41,351 nt of DNA from CAZWKX01 sp964633975 (GTDB taxonomy: Bacteria > Actinomycetota > Acidimicrobiia > Spongiisociales > UBA11373), in the NCBI GenBank assembly GCA_964633975.1, contig CAZWKX010000018.1, positions 1 to 41,351 on the forward strand, written 5' to 3'. The notes under the pieces were generated by a model that was given only the letters and a program-made list of their open reading frames with translations, was not told the origin of the DNA and did no database searches. A program made the position numbers and the translations under genes. This document shows, piece by piece, positions 6,898 through 18,745 of this stretch (position 1 is the first letter of the stretch; every line of letters begins with the position of its first letter).

Positions 6898-7910
6898 CCG
6901 GGGCCTCCGAAGTCCTCGTGGGACGCGGGATCCTGGATGCGGCCGCGCTGCTCACCGATCGGCCGGGCCGGGCCACGGTGGCGATTCTGGCCCAGCCCCC
7001 CGTCGCCGAGCTCGCCGGGCGTCTGGCCGCAGAGTTGCGCGGCGACGGGCTCAAAGCTCAAGTGCGTGTTCTTCCCGACGGCGAGGCGGCGAAGGCCGTC
7101 TCCGTCGTCGAGGACGCGTATCGATGGCTCAATTCTCTCGAGCTGACGCGAGGCGACACCATCGTCGGCATCGGGGGCGGCGCCCTGACGGATGTGGCCG
7201 GGTTCGTCGCCGCGACCTATCTGCGGGGGGTGGAATCGGTGTACGTGCCGACCACGTTGCTGGGGGCGGTCGACGCGGCCATCGGTGGGAAGACGGCGGT
7301 GAACCTCGGAGCGAAGAACTTGGTGGGTGCCTTCCATCATCCGGCCCGCGTGGTCATCGACGCCGACGTGCTCGATCTGCTGCCCGTCGAGTTGTGCCGG
7401 GAAGGTTCGGCCGAGGCGGTGAAAGCGGGGTTCGTCGGTGATCCCGAGATCGTCGACATCTATGAGCGGGACGGGCTCCAAGCCGACATGGAGGAGGTCG
7501 TGAGGCGGGCCGTGGCCGTGAAGGCGGCGATCGTGACCCGTGACCCGACGGAGCTGGGGGAGCGGGCGCTGCTCAACTACGGGCACACCGTGGGACATGC
7601 CGTCGAGATGGCCACCGGCCTCTCGCACGGGAGCGCCGTCGCCGTCGGCATGGTGGCGGCGGGCCGCGCCTCCAGGCTCGTGCTCGGCTTTCCCGACGAG
7701 GAGCGTCAGCGGCAGGTGATCGCCGGGCTCGGCCTGCCCGTGGCGGCGCCGGAGGCCGACGCCGCCGTCGTGCGCCGGCTCCTCGCCCTGGACAAGAAGA
7801 GGGACGCCGCGGGCCTGCGTATGGTGCTGCTGGTGGCCGTCGGGGAGCCGCAGTTGGAGCACGTCGACTCGGCTACCGTTGGGGAAGCTCTCGACGTCAT
7901 CGGCATTTAG
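6879..7910 (+). CDS. aroB: 3-dehydroquinate synthase
   Basis: AroB cyclises DAHP to 3-dehydroquinate with NAD and a divalent metal. In 343 residues it carries GIGGGALTDVAGFVAATYLRG (GGG at 99-101, Asp105), the PTTLLGAVDAAIGGKTAVN substrate/NAD region, and the probable metal ligands Glu179, His236 (NYGHTVGHAVE) and His250 (GLSHGSAV). GTG 6879 lies within the end of aroK behind GAGGAGG/AGGAG. Many bacteria carry aroQ (type II dehydroquinase) right after aroB; here pepP follows directly, so dehydroquinase must be encoded elsewhere. Confidence 0.96.
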   Translation: MERFDVAGASEVLVGRGILDAAALLTDRPGRATVAILAQPPVAELAGRLAAELRGDGLKAQVRVLPDGEAAKAVSVVEDAYRWLNSLELTRGDTIVGIGGGALTDVAGFVAATYLRGVESVYVPTTLLGAVDAAIGGKTAVNLGAKNLVGAFHHPARVVIDADVLDLLPVELCREGSAEAVKAGFVGDPEIVDIYERDGLQADMEEVVRRAVAVKAAIVTRDPTELGERALLNYGHTVGHAVEMATGLSHGSAVAVGMVAAGRASRLVLGFPDEERQRQVIAGLGLPVAAPEADAAVVRRLLALDKKRDAAGLRMVLLVAVGEPQLEHVDSATVGEALDVIGI

Positions 7911-7917
7911 GGGCATC

Positions 7918-8982
7918 ATGCAGCACGCCGCCAGGCTCGACGCGCTCGCCGCGGGCCTCGACACCCCGCTTCTCGTGTCGCGCCTGCCCAACCTCCGATA
8001 CCTCGTCGGTTTCACCGGGAGCAGCGGCCACCTACTGGTTCGTCCCGATGGCACGTCCGTCTTCCTCACCGACGGGCGGTACGGCGAGAAGGCCGCGGCG
8101 CTGCTCGAGAATCTGCCCGCGGTATCGCTGCTGGAGTTCGGTGGGGAGATCTGGGAGGGCATGAGGGAGCTGCTGGAGGGTCTCGACACTGTGGCGCTGG
8201 AGGCTCACGGGGTCACTTGGGAGTTTGCCCGCTCCCTCGAGGAGAAGACCGGCACGGAGCCGGTGGCGACGCAGGGTGTCGTCGAGGATGGGCGACGCAC
8301 CAAGGACGACGAGGAGGTGGCCTGCCTGCGCCGGGCCGCGGCGGCCGGCGATGCCGCCTTCGCCGCCCTCGGAGGGTTGCTCGAGCAGGCTTCCACCGAG
8401 GCCGAGCTCGCCTGGGGGCTCGTCGGCGCCATGCGCGACAACAATGCCGACCCGGCCGATTGGGATCCTATCGTGGCCGCCGGTGCCGCCGCCTCGCTGC
8501 CTCACTACGAGGCTGGGCATAGGCCGTTGGGGGACGGCTTGTTGCTGCTGGATTACGGCTGCACCGTGGAGGGCTACCACTCCGACATGTCTCGCACACT
8601 GTGGCTCGCCGGCGAGCCGGACGAGGAGATGAGGCGGGTATACCGTGCCGTGGTCGAATCGCAGCAGGCCGGCGTCGATGCCGTCGGGCCCGGCGTCTCC
8701 TGCGGCGACGTGGACGAGGAGGTGCGCAAGGTTCTGCGGGGCTACGGGTACGAGGAGCAGTTCGTTCACGGGACCGGGCACGGTGTGGGTCTGGAGATCC
8801 ACGAGGCGCCGTTCTTGCGACGCGGCGGCGAAGAAAGGCTTCGCGTGGGTGACGTGGTGACGGTAGAGCCGGGGGTGTACCTGCCGGGAGTCGGCGGCGT
8901 GCGCATTGAGGACATGGTGCTCGTGACCGCCGATGGCTCGGATGTGCTCACCTCCTCGCCCAGGGAGTTCGTGTTGACATGA
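7918..8982 (+). CDS. pepP: Xaa-Pro aminopeptidase (M24B family)
   Basis: This cytoplasmic dinuclear metallopeptidase removes N-terminal residues before proline. The 354-residue protein has a creatinase-like N-terminal domain (about 1-120) and a pita-bread catalytic domain with all five ligand positions visible: Asp in LLLDYGC, Asp in YHSDMSRTLW, His in GTGHGVGLEIHE, Glu in VTVEPGVYLP and Glu in VRIEDMVLV. ATG 7918, 7 bp after the aroB stop, is chosen over an in-frame GTG inside aroB (7879). Its position before efp is a common conserved pairing; EF-P acts on polyproline stretches and PepP on Xaa-Pro ends. The stop overlaps the efp ATG (ATGA). Confidence 0.9.
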   Translation: MQHAARLDALAAGLDTPLLVSRLPNLRYLVGFTGSSGHLLVRPDGTSVFLTDGRYGEKAAALLENLPAVSLLEFGGEIWEGMRELLEGLDTVALEAHGVTWEFARSLEEKTGTEPVATQGVVEDGRRTKDDEEVACLRRAAAAGDAAFAALGGLLEQASTEAELAWGLVGAMRDNNADPADWDPIVAAGAAASLPHYEAGHRPLGDGLLLLDYGCTVEGYHSDMSRTLWLAGEPDEEMRRVYRAVVESQQAGVDAVGPGVSCGDVDEEVRKVLRGYGYEEQFVHGTGHGVGLEIHEAPFLRRGGEERLRVGDVVTVEPGVYLPGVGGVRIEDMVLVTADGSDVLTSSPREFVLT

Positions 8983-9539
8983 CCTCGACCAACGACGTCA
9001 AGCCGGGCATGGCCCTCGACCTGCCCGACGGCATATTCCAGATCGTCGAGTACCAGCACGTGAAGCCGGGCAAGGGCAAGGCGTTCGTGCGGATGAAGCT
9101 CAAGAACGTCGAGACCGGAGCGGTCGTGGATCGCACGTTTCGCGCTGGCGAGCAGGTCGAGCGGGCCATCATCGATCGCAGGGAGCACCAGTACCTGTAC
9201 TCGGACGACCTCGGGTTCCATTTCATGGACGGCGAGACCTATGCGCAGATGACCCTGAGCGCCGACGAGGTCGGCGACGCCTCCAGCTACCTCAAGGAAG
9301 GGGCAGGCGTGCTGCTCGCCATTTACGAGGGCCGGGCCATCGGGATCGAGCTGCCGGCGTCGGTCGAGCTCCAAGTGACGCGGGCGGAGCCCGGCGTGAA
9401 AGGGGATCGGGTGTCGGGAGCCACCAAGCCGGTGACGCTAGAGACGGGCTTAGTCGTGGCCGTGCCGCTGTTCATCGAGCAGGGGGATGTGGTAAAGGTC
9501 GACACGCGGTCCGGCGGGTACATCACCAGGGTGTCGTGA
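8979..9539 (+). CDS. efp: Translation elongation factor P
   Basis: EF-P binds between the P and E sites and rescues ribosomes stalled on polyproline. The 186-residue, three-domain protein begins with VKPGMALDLPDGIFQIVEYQ (KOW-like domain I) and carries the loop VKPGKGKAFVRMKLKN, whose tip Lys reaches the peptidyl-transferase centre. It continues with the S1-like domains and the signature GVKGDRVSGATKPVTLETG. I see no gene in the window for a known EF-P modifying enzyme (epmA/B, earP or ymfI); many actinobacterial EF-Ps act unmodified. It overlaps pepP (ATGA) and nusB (GTGA). Confidence 0.97.
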   Translation: MTSTNDVKPGMALDLPDGIFQIVEYQHVKPGKGKAFVRMKLKNVETGAVVDRTFRAGEQVERAIIDRREHQYLYSDDLGFHFMDGETYAQMTLSADEVGDASSYLKEGAGVLLAIYEGRAIGIELPASVELQVTRAEPGVKGDRVSGATKPVTLETGLVVAVPLFIEQGDVVKVDTRSGGYITRVS

Positions 9540-9910
9540 TCACCGTGGAGACGCGTGAGACGGCTCTACAGGCCCTCTACGAGGCGGAGATGCGGCTGGA
9601 GCTACCGGACTGCCTTGCCCCGGGGAGTCGGGCCTCATGGCTCGCTGAGGGGGTGTGGCAAGAGAGGCATGCTCTCGACGCCGCCATCGGGTCTGTGGCC
9701 GAGCGCTGGACGGTGGAGCGCATGACGCCGGTGGATCGTATCGTGCTGAGAATGGCCCTCTACGAGCTGCGCCACCGGCCCGAGGTGCCGGTGGCCGTCA
9801 TCATCTCCGAGGCGGTGAAGCTGGCCAAGGAGTACTCGACGGAGCGGAGCGGCGCCTTCGTGAACGGTGTGCTGGCTCGGCTCGCCGAGCTGGAGCGCCC
9901 GACCGGCTGA
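9536..9910 (+). CDS. nusB: Transcription antitermination factor NusB
   Basis: NusB forms a heterodimer with S10 (NusE) on boxA RNA and supports rRNA antitermination. The 124-residue protein is at the short end of the family but keeps the N-terminal ETALQALYEAEM helix, DRIVLRMALYELRH and the highly conserved C-terminal EAVKLAKEYSTERSGAFVNG. The GTG start overlaps the efp stop (GTGA). It is the last gene before the PyrR leader, which begins within 40 bp of its stop. Confidence 0.93.
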   Translation: MITVETRETALQALYEAEMRLELPDCLAPGSRASWLAEGVWQERHALDAAIGSVAERWTVERMTPVDRIVLRMALYELRHRPEVPVAVIISEAVKLAKEYSTERSGAFVNGVLARLAELERPTG

Positions 9911-9951
9911 TTTCGGCTCGCCACGCGGCGTGCTACCGTGGCTCCGCATTG

Positions 9952-9984
9952 TCCTTTAACCCGGTCCGGTGAGGCCGGAAAGGA
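9952..9984 (+). promoter_or_regulatory. PyrR-binding RNA loop in the pyr leader
   Basis: The RNA can fold into the canonical PyrR target. The lower stem is TCCTTT (9952-9957) with AAAGGA (9979-9984), the 5' internal bulge is AAC (9958-9960), the upper stem is CCGGTC (9961-9966) with GGCCGG (9973-9978), and the hexaloop is CGGTGA (9967-9972). The loop fits the CNGNGA consensus and the flanks match the conserved UCC...GAGG core of the PyrR element. The pyrR gene starts 53 bp downstream. UMP-loaded PyrR would stabilise this loop. A TACCGT hexamer at 9934-9939 may be the -10 box, putting the 5' end just ahead of the loop. Confidence 0.85.
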
Positions 9985-10007
9985 GCGCCACAGATGATCT
10001 ACCGACG

Positions 10008-10032
10008 AGCCACCCTGCGGGTGGCTGTTTTT
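10008..10032 (+). terminator. Attenuator terminator in the pyr leader
   Basis: AGCCACCC (10008-10015) pairs with GGGTGGCT (10019-10026), an 8-bp stem with a TGC loop, followed by G and five T residues (10028-10032). It sits between the PyrR-binding loop and the pyrR start codon, the layout of a transcription attenuator. GTGGCTC at 9938-9944 is complementary to the 5' arm (10007-10013) and could act as antiterminator if it is transcribed. Confidence 0.85.
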
Positions 10033-10037
10033 CTGCC

Positions 10038-10562
10038 ATGCGCCCCGTGATGGACGCCACCGACATGGCCCGGGCGCTGAGGCGCATCGGCCACGAGATC
10101 GTGGAGCGGAACAGGGGCGTCGACGATCTGGTTCTCCTGGGCATCCACACTCGCGGGGTTCCCCTGGCCCAGCGCCTGGCCCAGGAGATCGCGGACATCG
10201 AGGCTCCCGTGCCGGTCGGCGAGCTGGACGTGGCTCTGTACCGGGACGATCTCGACCGGCGCCCCAAGACACGGGTCGGCTCCACCAGGGTCCCGGTCTC
10301 GATAGACGACCAGGTCGTGGTACTCGTCGACGACGTGCTCTTCACGGGCCGCACCGTGCGTGCCGCACTCGATTCGATCGCCGATCTGGGCCGGCCGCGC
10401 CGCGTCGAGCTCGCCGTGCTGGTCGATCGGGGCCATCGAGAGCTGCCGATCCGCCCCGACTACGTGGGGAAGAACCTCCCCACCTCACGCCGCCAGCGGG
10501 TGATGGTGCACGTGTCGGAGATCGACGGCAACGACCGGGCCTTCGTCGAGGAGGCGGCCTGA
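10038..10562 (+). CDS. pyrR: PyrR: pyr operon RNA-binding attenuation regulator / uracil phosphoribosyltransferase
   Basis: PyrR senses UMP and PRPP and binds the leader RNA loop described at 9952-9984. It usually also has weak uracil phosphoribosyltransferase activity. The 174-residue protein shows the family N-terminus DMARALRRIGHEIVERN, the GIHTRGVPLAQRL loop and the PRPP-binding motif VVLVDDVLFTGRTVRAA (Asp98-Asp99, TGRT 103-106). The start is ATG 10038 or ATG 10050; both lie just after the terminator and neither has a clear Shine-Dalgarno sequence. A farther in-frame start at 9969 would lie inside the regulatory RNA and is rejected. Its TGA overlaps the pyrB ATG by one base. Confidence 0.93.
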   Translation: MRPVMDATDMARALRRIGHEIVERNRGVDDLVLLGIHTRGVPLAQRLAQEIADIEAPVPVGELDVALYRDDLDRRPKTRVGSTRVPVSIDDQVVVLVDDVLFTGRTVRAALDSIADLGRPRRVELAVLVDRGHRELPIRPDYVGKNLPTSRRQRVMVHVSEIDGNDRAFVEEAA

Positions 10563-11479
10563 TGAAACATTTCATCGACATAGCCGACCTGGAGCGTCAC
10601 GACCTGGAGTCTCTGCTCGACGAGGCCGACGGGTTCGTCGAGATCCTCGAGCGGCCCATCCCGAAGGTGCCCGCCCTTCGGGGCAAGACCGTGACGACGG
10701 CGTTCTTCGAGCCGTCGACCCGGACCCGGCTCTCCTTCGAGCGAGCGGCGAAGGCGCTCTCGGCCGACACGATGACGTTCGCCCCCGGGACCTCCTCGCT
10801 TTCGAAGGGGGAGAGCCTCAAGGACACCGTGCAGACGCTCGAGGCGATGGGGTCCGACCTACTGGTGGTGCGCCACCGCGCCGTGGGGGCGGCCCGGCGG
10901 GTCTCGGAATGGACGTCGGTCCCGGTAGTGAACGGGGGCGACGGAGCGCACCAGCACCCCACCCAGGCTCTGCTCGACGCCCTCACCATCAGGCGCCGCT
11001 TCGGCAAGGTGGAAGGGCTTCACGTGGCCATCGTCGGCGACATCCGCCATTCCCGTGTGGCGCGATCCGATGTGCTCGCGTTCTCGGCGCTCGGTGCACG
11101 GGTGACGCTCGTGGCCCCGCGCACCTTGCTTCCCGTGGTCACGGACGGGTGGCCGGTGGCGGTGTGTGCTTCGCTCGACGAGGTGTTGGGGGAGGTCGAC
11201 GTCGTCTACCTGCTCCGGGTGCAGATGGAGCGGGGCGGCGCCACGGTGTTCCCCTCTCTGCCCGAGTACGTGAGCCGGTTCGGCATGACGCGCCAACGCT
11301 TCGCCGCGCTGCGGCCGGAGGCGATCGTCATGCATCCCGGTCCCATGAACCGAGGGGTGGAGATCGCCAACGAAGTGGCCGACGACCCTCGAGCGCTCGT
11401 GCTGGAGCAGGTGGCCATGGGGGTGGCCGTGCGCATGGCCGTGCTGTTCCGACTGCTCGGAGGTGAACTGGATGAGTGA
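10562..11479 (+). CDS. pyrB: Aspartate carbamoyltransferase catalytic subunit
   Basis: PyrB joins carbamoyl phosphate and aspartate, the committed step to UMP. The 305-residue protein has the carbamoyl-phosphate motif FFEPSTRTRLSFE (STRTR 52-56), the HPTQALLD segment, GDIRHSRVARS and the aspartate-domain MHPGPMNRGVEI. The N-terminus starts with the familiar helix (FIDIADLERHDLESLL). No pyrI regulatory subunit is present; PyrC is next, as in the bacterial ATCase-DHOase assemblies. It overlaps pyrR by one base and pyrC by eight. Confidence 0.96.
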   Translation: MKHFIDIADLERHDLESLLDEADGFVEILERPIPKVPALRGKTVTTAFFEPSTRTRLSFERAAKALSADTMTFAPGTSSLSKGESLKDTVQTLEAMGSDLLVVRHRAVGAARRVSEWTSVPVVNGGDGAHQHPTQALLDALTIRRRFGKVEGLHVAIVGDIRHSRVARSDVLAFSALGARVTLVAPRTLLPVVTDGWPVAVCASLDEVLGEVDVVYLLRVQMERGGATVFPSLPEYVSRFGMTRQRFAALRPEAIVMHPGPMNRGVEIANEVADDPRALVLEQVAMGVAVRMAVLFRLLGGELDE

Positions 11480-12746
11480 GATCGTTCTCGCCGGAGGCCT
11501 CGTGATGACGGTCGACGGGCCCGTCGAGGCCGACGTGAAGGTGGTGGGGGAGAACATCGTCGAGATCGGTCGCAAGGTGGGTCGTGGCGACGCCGACGTC
11601 CTCGACTGTTCGGGCTGCTGGGTCGGGCCCGGGCTGGTGGATCCGCACGTGCACCTGCGTGAGCCGGGCCAGGAATGGAAGGAGGACATCGCCTCGGGAT
11701 CGATGGCCGCAGCCGCCGGCGGCTTCACCGCCGTCGTCGCCATGCCCAACACGGAGCCTGCCGTCGACAGCGGCCACATAGCGCGGTTCGTCGCCGATCG
11801 GGGCCGGGCCGTGGGGATCGTCGACGTCTTCCCGGCCGGGTGTGTGACCGCAGGCCGGGAAGGCGGCCGGCTGGCCCATCTGGACGAGCTGTGGGCCGCA
11901 GGCGTGAGGGTGTTCACGGACGACGGGCCGGCGCTGTTCGATGGAGGCGTGCTGCGTCGGGCTATGGAGTACTTGGGTGATCTCGGGGGTGTGATCGCCC
12001 AGCACGCCGAGGATGCGGGGTTGTCGGGCGCCGGGCAGATCCACGAGGGGGAGGTTTCGGCGGCGCTGGGGCTCATGGGGATCCCCGCCGCGGCGGAGGA
12101 GGTGATCGTGGCCCGGGATCTGGCGGTGGTCAGGCTCACCGGGGCCAGCTACCACGTGCAGCACGTGTCCACTGAGGGGACGGTCGAGCTGGTGCGCGGA
12201 GCCAAGGCCGACGGGCTGCCGGCAACCGCCGAGGTCACGCCGCACCATCTCAGCTTCGACCACCGGGAGGTGCTCGGCACCGACCCGGCCTTCAAGATGT
12301 ATCCACCGCTGCGCTCTCCGGACGATGTGAAGGCGCTGCGCCGCGCCGTGGCGGACGGCACCATCGACTGCATCGGCACCGACCACGCTCCTCACGCTGC
12401 CCACGAGAAGGACGTGCCGTTCGAGGAGGCGCCCAGGGGCGTGATAGGCCTGGAGACGGCCGTCGGGGCCGTGCTGGGTGCGGTGGGCCTCGGGCCGGAG
12501 GAGCTTTTCGATCGGATGTCGGTGGCGCCGGCGCGTATCGCCCGCCTGAGTGACCACGGGCATCTGCTCGAGCGGGGCGGCCCGGCCTCGATCACCGTGA
12601 TCGATCCTCATGTCGAGTACGTCGTGGATGGGTTCGTGTCGCGTTCGGCCAACAGTCCCTTCCTGGGGAGGTCGCTCACTGGGGCGGCGCGTCATGTGCT
12701 GCTTCGCGGCCGGATCACTCTGAGGGACCGGAAGGTCGAGGCGTGA
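11472..12746 (+). CDS. pyrC: Dihydroorotase (type I)
   Basis: This amidohydrolase cyclises carbamoyl aspartate to dihydroorotate. The 424-residue protein carries the metal-binding VDPHVHLREPGQ (His59, His61), the AAAGGFTAVVAMPNTEP segment, IAQHAED, a His in YHVQHVST and the catalytic CIGTDHAPH Asp/His motif, in type I order. GGAGG at 11459-11463 supports ATG 11472 rather than the in-frame GTG at 11463. The last four bases overlap carA (GTGA). Confidence 0.95.
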   Translation: MSEIVLAGGLVMTVDGPVEADVKVVGENIVEIGRKVGRGDADVLDCSGCWVGPGLVDPHVHLREPGQEWKEDIASGSMAAAAGGFTAVVAMPNTEPAVDSGHIARFVADRGRAVGIVDVFPAGCVTAGREGGRLAHLDELWAAGVRVFTDDGPALFDGGVLRRAMEYLGDLGGVIAQHAEDAGLSGAGQIHEGEVSAALGLMGIPAAAEEVIVARDLAVVRLTGASYHVQHVSTEGTVELVRGAKADGLPATAEVTPHHLSFDHREVLGTDPAFKMYPPLRSPDDVKALRRAVADGTIDCIGTDHAPHAAHEKDVPFEEAPRGVIGLETAVGAVLGAVGLGPEELFDRMSVAPARIARLSDHGHLLERGGPASITVIDPHVEYVVDGFVSRSANSPFLGRSLTGAARHVLLRGRITLRDRKVEA

Positions 12747-13893
12747 GGCCCGGCCTGCTCGTGACCGCCGACGGGGCGGTGTTCGCCGGCGAGGCCTGGG
12801 GGGCCGAAGGGCCGGTGACGGGTGAGGCCGTCTTCAACACCGCCATGAGCGGCTACCAGGAGGTGATCAGCGACCCGTCGTACGCCGGCCAAGTGGTGGT
12901 GATGACGTCTCCTCACATCGGCAACTACGGGGTGACCGACGCCGATGATCAGGCCGCCTTTCCGTACTGCTCCGCGCTGGTCACCCGGGCGCTGGCGAGG
13001 AGGCACTCGTCGTGGCGCGCCGAGGGGTCGCTCAACGAGTACCTGCGGCGTCACGGTCTTGTTGCCCTGAGCGGCATCGACACCCGCCGGCTGACCCGGC
13101 ACCTGCGGGAGCAGGGTGCCATGCCCGTTGCTGTGGGGACGGGCGACGATGCGGCCGCCCTGACCGAGCTGGCGGCGGCTGCGCCCTCGATGGCGGGGCA
13201 GGACCTGGCAACCGGGGTCGGGACCAAGGAGCGCTACGCCGTTCCCGCCGTCGGGCCCAGCAGAGCTCGGGTGGTCGTGTTCGACTTCGGGGTGAAGCGG
13301 GACATCCTGGGGCAGCTCGCCGGCCGCGGCATCGAGGTTGAGGTGGTGCCTCCGGGGGCCTCCGCCGACGACGTTGTGAGCCTCGAGCCCGACGGTGTCT
13401 TCCTGTCCAACGGGCCCGGCGACCCGGAACCGCTCACCGGCCCGGTGGCGGCGGTCAGGTCGCTGCTGGGCCGGGTCCCGATCTTCGGCATATGCCTCGG
13501 CCACCAGGTTCTCGGACTGGCCTTGGGGGCCAAGACCTACAAACTTCCGTTCGGCCATCACGGGGGTAATCACCCGGTGAGACGGCTCGAGGACGGCGTC
13601 GTAGAGATCACGTCGCAGAATCACGGTTTCGCCGTCGACCTTTGGTCACTCTGCGACGGTGAGGCTCCCCGGCTCGAAGGCTTGCCCGGCCCCGATCTGC
13701 TTCCCGATCGGGTGCAGACGGCCTTCGGCGTAGTCGTGCCCACCCACCAGAATCTCAACGACGGGACGTTGGAGGGGATGGCTTGCGCCGATGTGCCGGC
13801 CTTTTCCGTCCAGTTCCACCCGGAAGCCGCTCCGGGCCCGCACGACGCCGCGCACCTCTTCGACCGGTTCGGCGCGCTCATGGGGATGACCTG

Positions 13894-13894
<1 letters not shown>
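12743..13894 (+). CDS. carA: Carbamoyl-phosphate synthase small (glutaminase) subunit
   Basis: CarA hydrolyses glutamine and channels ammonia to CarB. The 383-residue protein has the N-terminal CPSase domain (FNTAMSGYQEVISDPSYAGQ, SGIDTRRLTRHLRE) and a class I glutamine amidotransferase domain with the nucleophile Cys251 in FGICLGHQ and the His-Glu pair in QFHPEAAPGPHD. It overlaps pyrC by four bases and carB by one (TGATG). Placement inside the PyrR-controlled operon means that arginine synthesis here depends on a carbamoyl-phosphate supply set by pyrimidine status, unless a second copy exists. Confidence 0.96.
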
Positions 13895-17129
<3,235 letters not shown>

Positions 17130-17133
<4 letters not shown>

Positions 17134-18035
17134 ACCTTGCGGTACGGCTGGGACCGTTGCGGCTGCGTAGTCCGCTGGTGGCCGCATCGGGGACGGTGGG
17201 ATCGGTGTTCGACTTCGCCGGTGTGGCGTCGCTGCGGCCCTATGGAGCTGCCGTGGCCAAGTCCGTGACCCGGGACCCGCGGCCCGGGCTGCCTGCGCCG
17301 CGTCTCGCTCCGGTCTCCTCGGGCATGCTGAACTGCATTGGCATCCAGAATCCCGGCATCGAGGCGTGGCTGCGGACGGTGGCGCCCCGATTGGCCGACC
17401 TGAACGTGCCCGTCTGGGGGTCGGCGGCGGGGGAGACGGCGGATGAGATCGCGGAGGTCGCCGCCGGGCTCGAGAGCGGCGGCGTCGCCGCCGTGGAGGT
17501 CAATCTGTCCTGCCCCAACCTCGAGGGGAGGATGTTCTCCCTGGATCCCGACGCGGCGGCCCGCGTCGTTGCAGCGGTGCGCCGGGAGACGTCGGTGCCG
17601 GTGGGAGCAAAGCTGTCGCCGAATACTCAGGATGTGGTGGCTGTCGCCGGCGCCGTGGCCGCGGCCGGAGCCGATTTTGTAGTCCTCACCAACTCGATAT
17701 GGGGCGCGGCCATCGATACCTCTACGCGTCGGCCCGCCCTCTCGGGGGTGATCGGCGGCTACTCCGGGGTGCCGCTGCGGCCGATCGCGCTGCGCTGCGT
17801 CATCGAGGTGAGGCGGGCTCTGCCGGAGCTGCCCATTGTCGGCTGTGGGGGAGTCCGCCGTGGAGAGGACGTGGCCGAGTTCCTCCTCGCCGGGGCCAAT
17901 GCGGTGGCCATCGGCACGGTGCACTTCGCCGAGCCGCGGGCGGGCAGGCGGATCGTGCGCCAGCTCGTCGCCTACGGCCGCAAGTACGGCGTGGAACGGG
18001 TCGAGGATCTCGTGGGAGCGATGGAGCCGTGGTGA
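17130..18035 (+). CDS. pyrD: Dihydroorotate dehydrogenase, class 1 (PyrDB-like catalytic subunit)
   Basis: PyrD is a cytosolic FMN enzyme oxidising dihydroorotate to orotate. The 301-residue protein has the class 1 N-terminus (LGPLRLRSPLVAASGTVG), MLNCIGIQNPGIEAW, and the active-site loop EVNLSCPNLEGRMF with the class 1 catalytic Cys128 (class 2 enzymes use Ser). The FMN phosphate site is IVGCGGVRRGEDVAEFLLAGANA. Class 1B enzymes normally work with PyrK, an FAD/2Fe-2S subunit usually encoded just upstream; here pyrD follows carB with a 4-bp overlap and no pyrK is in the window. GTG 17130 is supported by the family N-terminus. Confidence 0.93.
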
Positions 18036-18724
18036 GGTCGCCGATCATCGTGGCGCTCGACGTATCGGACGCTGAGGAGGCGGTGCTGCTCGCGGAACGG
18101 GTGCGGCCGCACGTCGGCGCCTTCAAGGTGGGCCTCGGCCTGCTGTACGGTGCCGGGCCCGCCGTCATCGGGCGGCTGGCCCGGATGGGCCCGGTGATGG
18201 TGGACGCCAAGCTCCACGACATACCTTCCCAGGTGGGGGCGGCGGCTCGGCGCCTGGGCGAGCACGGAGCCCGATGGGTCACCGCCCATGCCTCGGGCGG
18301 AGCGGCCATGCTCGAGGCGGCCGGCGCCGGCCTCGCCGCCGGATCTCCGGGTCGGGCAGCCGGCGTGCTCGCAGTGACGCTGCTGACGAGCATCGGCGGG
18401 CCGGAGGCCGCCGAGATGTTCGAGTGCACGCCGCGAGAGATCACGGCTCGTCTGGCCGGACGGGCCGCCGCAGCCGGGGTCGAGGGGGTCGTCTGCTCGC
18501 CCCTGGAACTGGGGGTCGTCGCCGAGGCGGCGCCTGGGCTTCTGCGGGTCACGCCGGGGATCAGGGCTCTTGAGGCGCCGGCCGACGACCAGGCCCGCAC
18601 CGCCGGTGCCAGAGAGGCGCTGGACCTGGGTGCGGATCTGATCGTCGTGGGCAGGGCGATCATCGCCGCCGACGATCCGGCGCAGGCGGCGCGGCGCCTC
18701 CGCGCCTCGCTCCTGGACGGATAG
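18032..18724 (+). CDS. pyrF: Orotidine 5'-phosphate decarboxylase
   Basis: PyrF converts OMP to UMP. The 230-residue TIM barrel starts IIVALDVSD and carries the catalytic DxKxxD motif in VDAKLHDIPSQV (Asp58, Lys60, Asp63). It continues with VLAVTLLTSIGG, VVCSPLEL, VTPGIR and the phosphate-binding IVVGRAIIAADDP. The size and motifs match the short bacterial type I enzymes rather than the longer mycobacterial-type PyrF. The GTG start overlaps the pyrD stop (GTGA). pyrE (orotate phosphoribosyltransferase) is not in the window. This is the last gene of the PyrR-controlled chain. Confidence 0.95.
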   Translation: MRSPIIVALDVSDAEEAVLLAERVRPHVGAFKVGLGLLYGAGPAVIGRLARMGPVMVDAKLHDIPSQVGAAARRLGEHGARWVTAHASGGAAMLEAAGAGLAAGSPGRAAGVLAVTLLTSIGGPEAAEMFECTPREITARLAGRAAAAGVEGVVCSPLELGVVAEAAPGLLRVTPGIRALEAPADDQARTAGAREALDLGADLIVVGRAIIAADDPAQAARRLRASLLDG

Positions 18725-18745
18725 AGTGCGGGAGGGAGGAGGTGT

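Noticed and set aside
5892..8189. A very long open frame on the minus strand across aroC-aroK-aroB-pepP (over 700 codons)
   Set aside because: It is the mirror of GC-rich, highly conserved plus-strand genes; its translation is Arg/Pro/Ser/Ala-rich low complexity with no recognisable domain. Similar antisense frames at 1648-3192, 10859-12695 and 20472-22727 were rejected for the same reason.
9969..10037. A longer pyrR starting at 9969
   Set aside because: It would translate through the PyrR-binding loop and terminator, and the added residues match nothing in the family.
13783..13893. An upstream extension of carB
   Set aside because: The frame happens to be open through the end of carA; ATG 13894 overlaps the carA stop and gives the canonical N-terminus.
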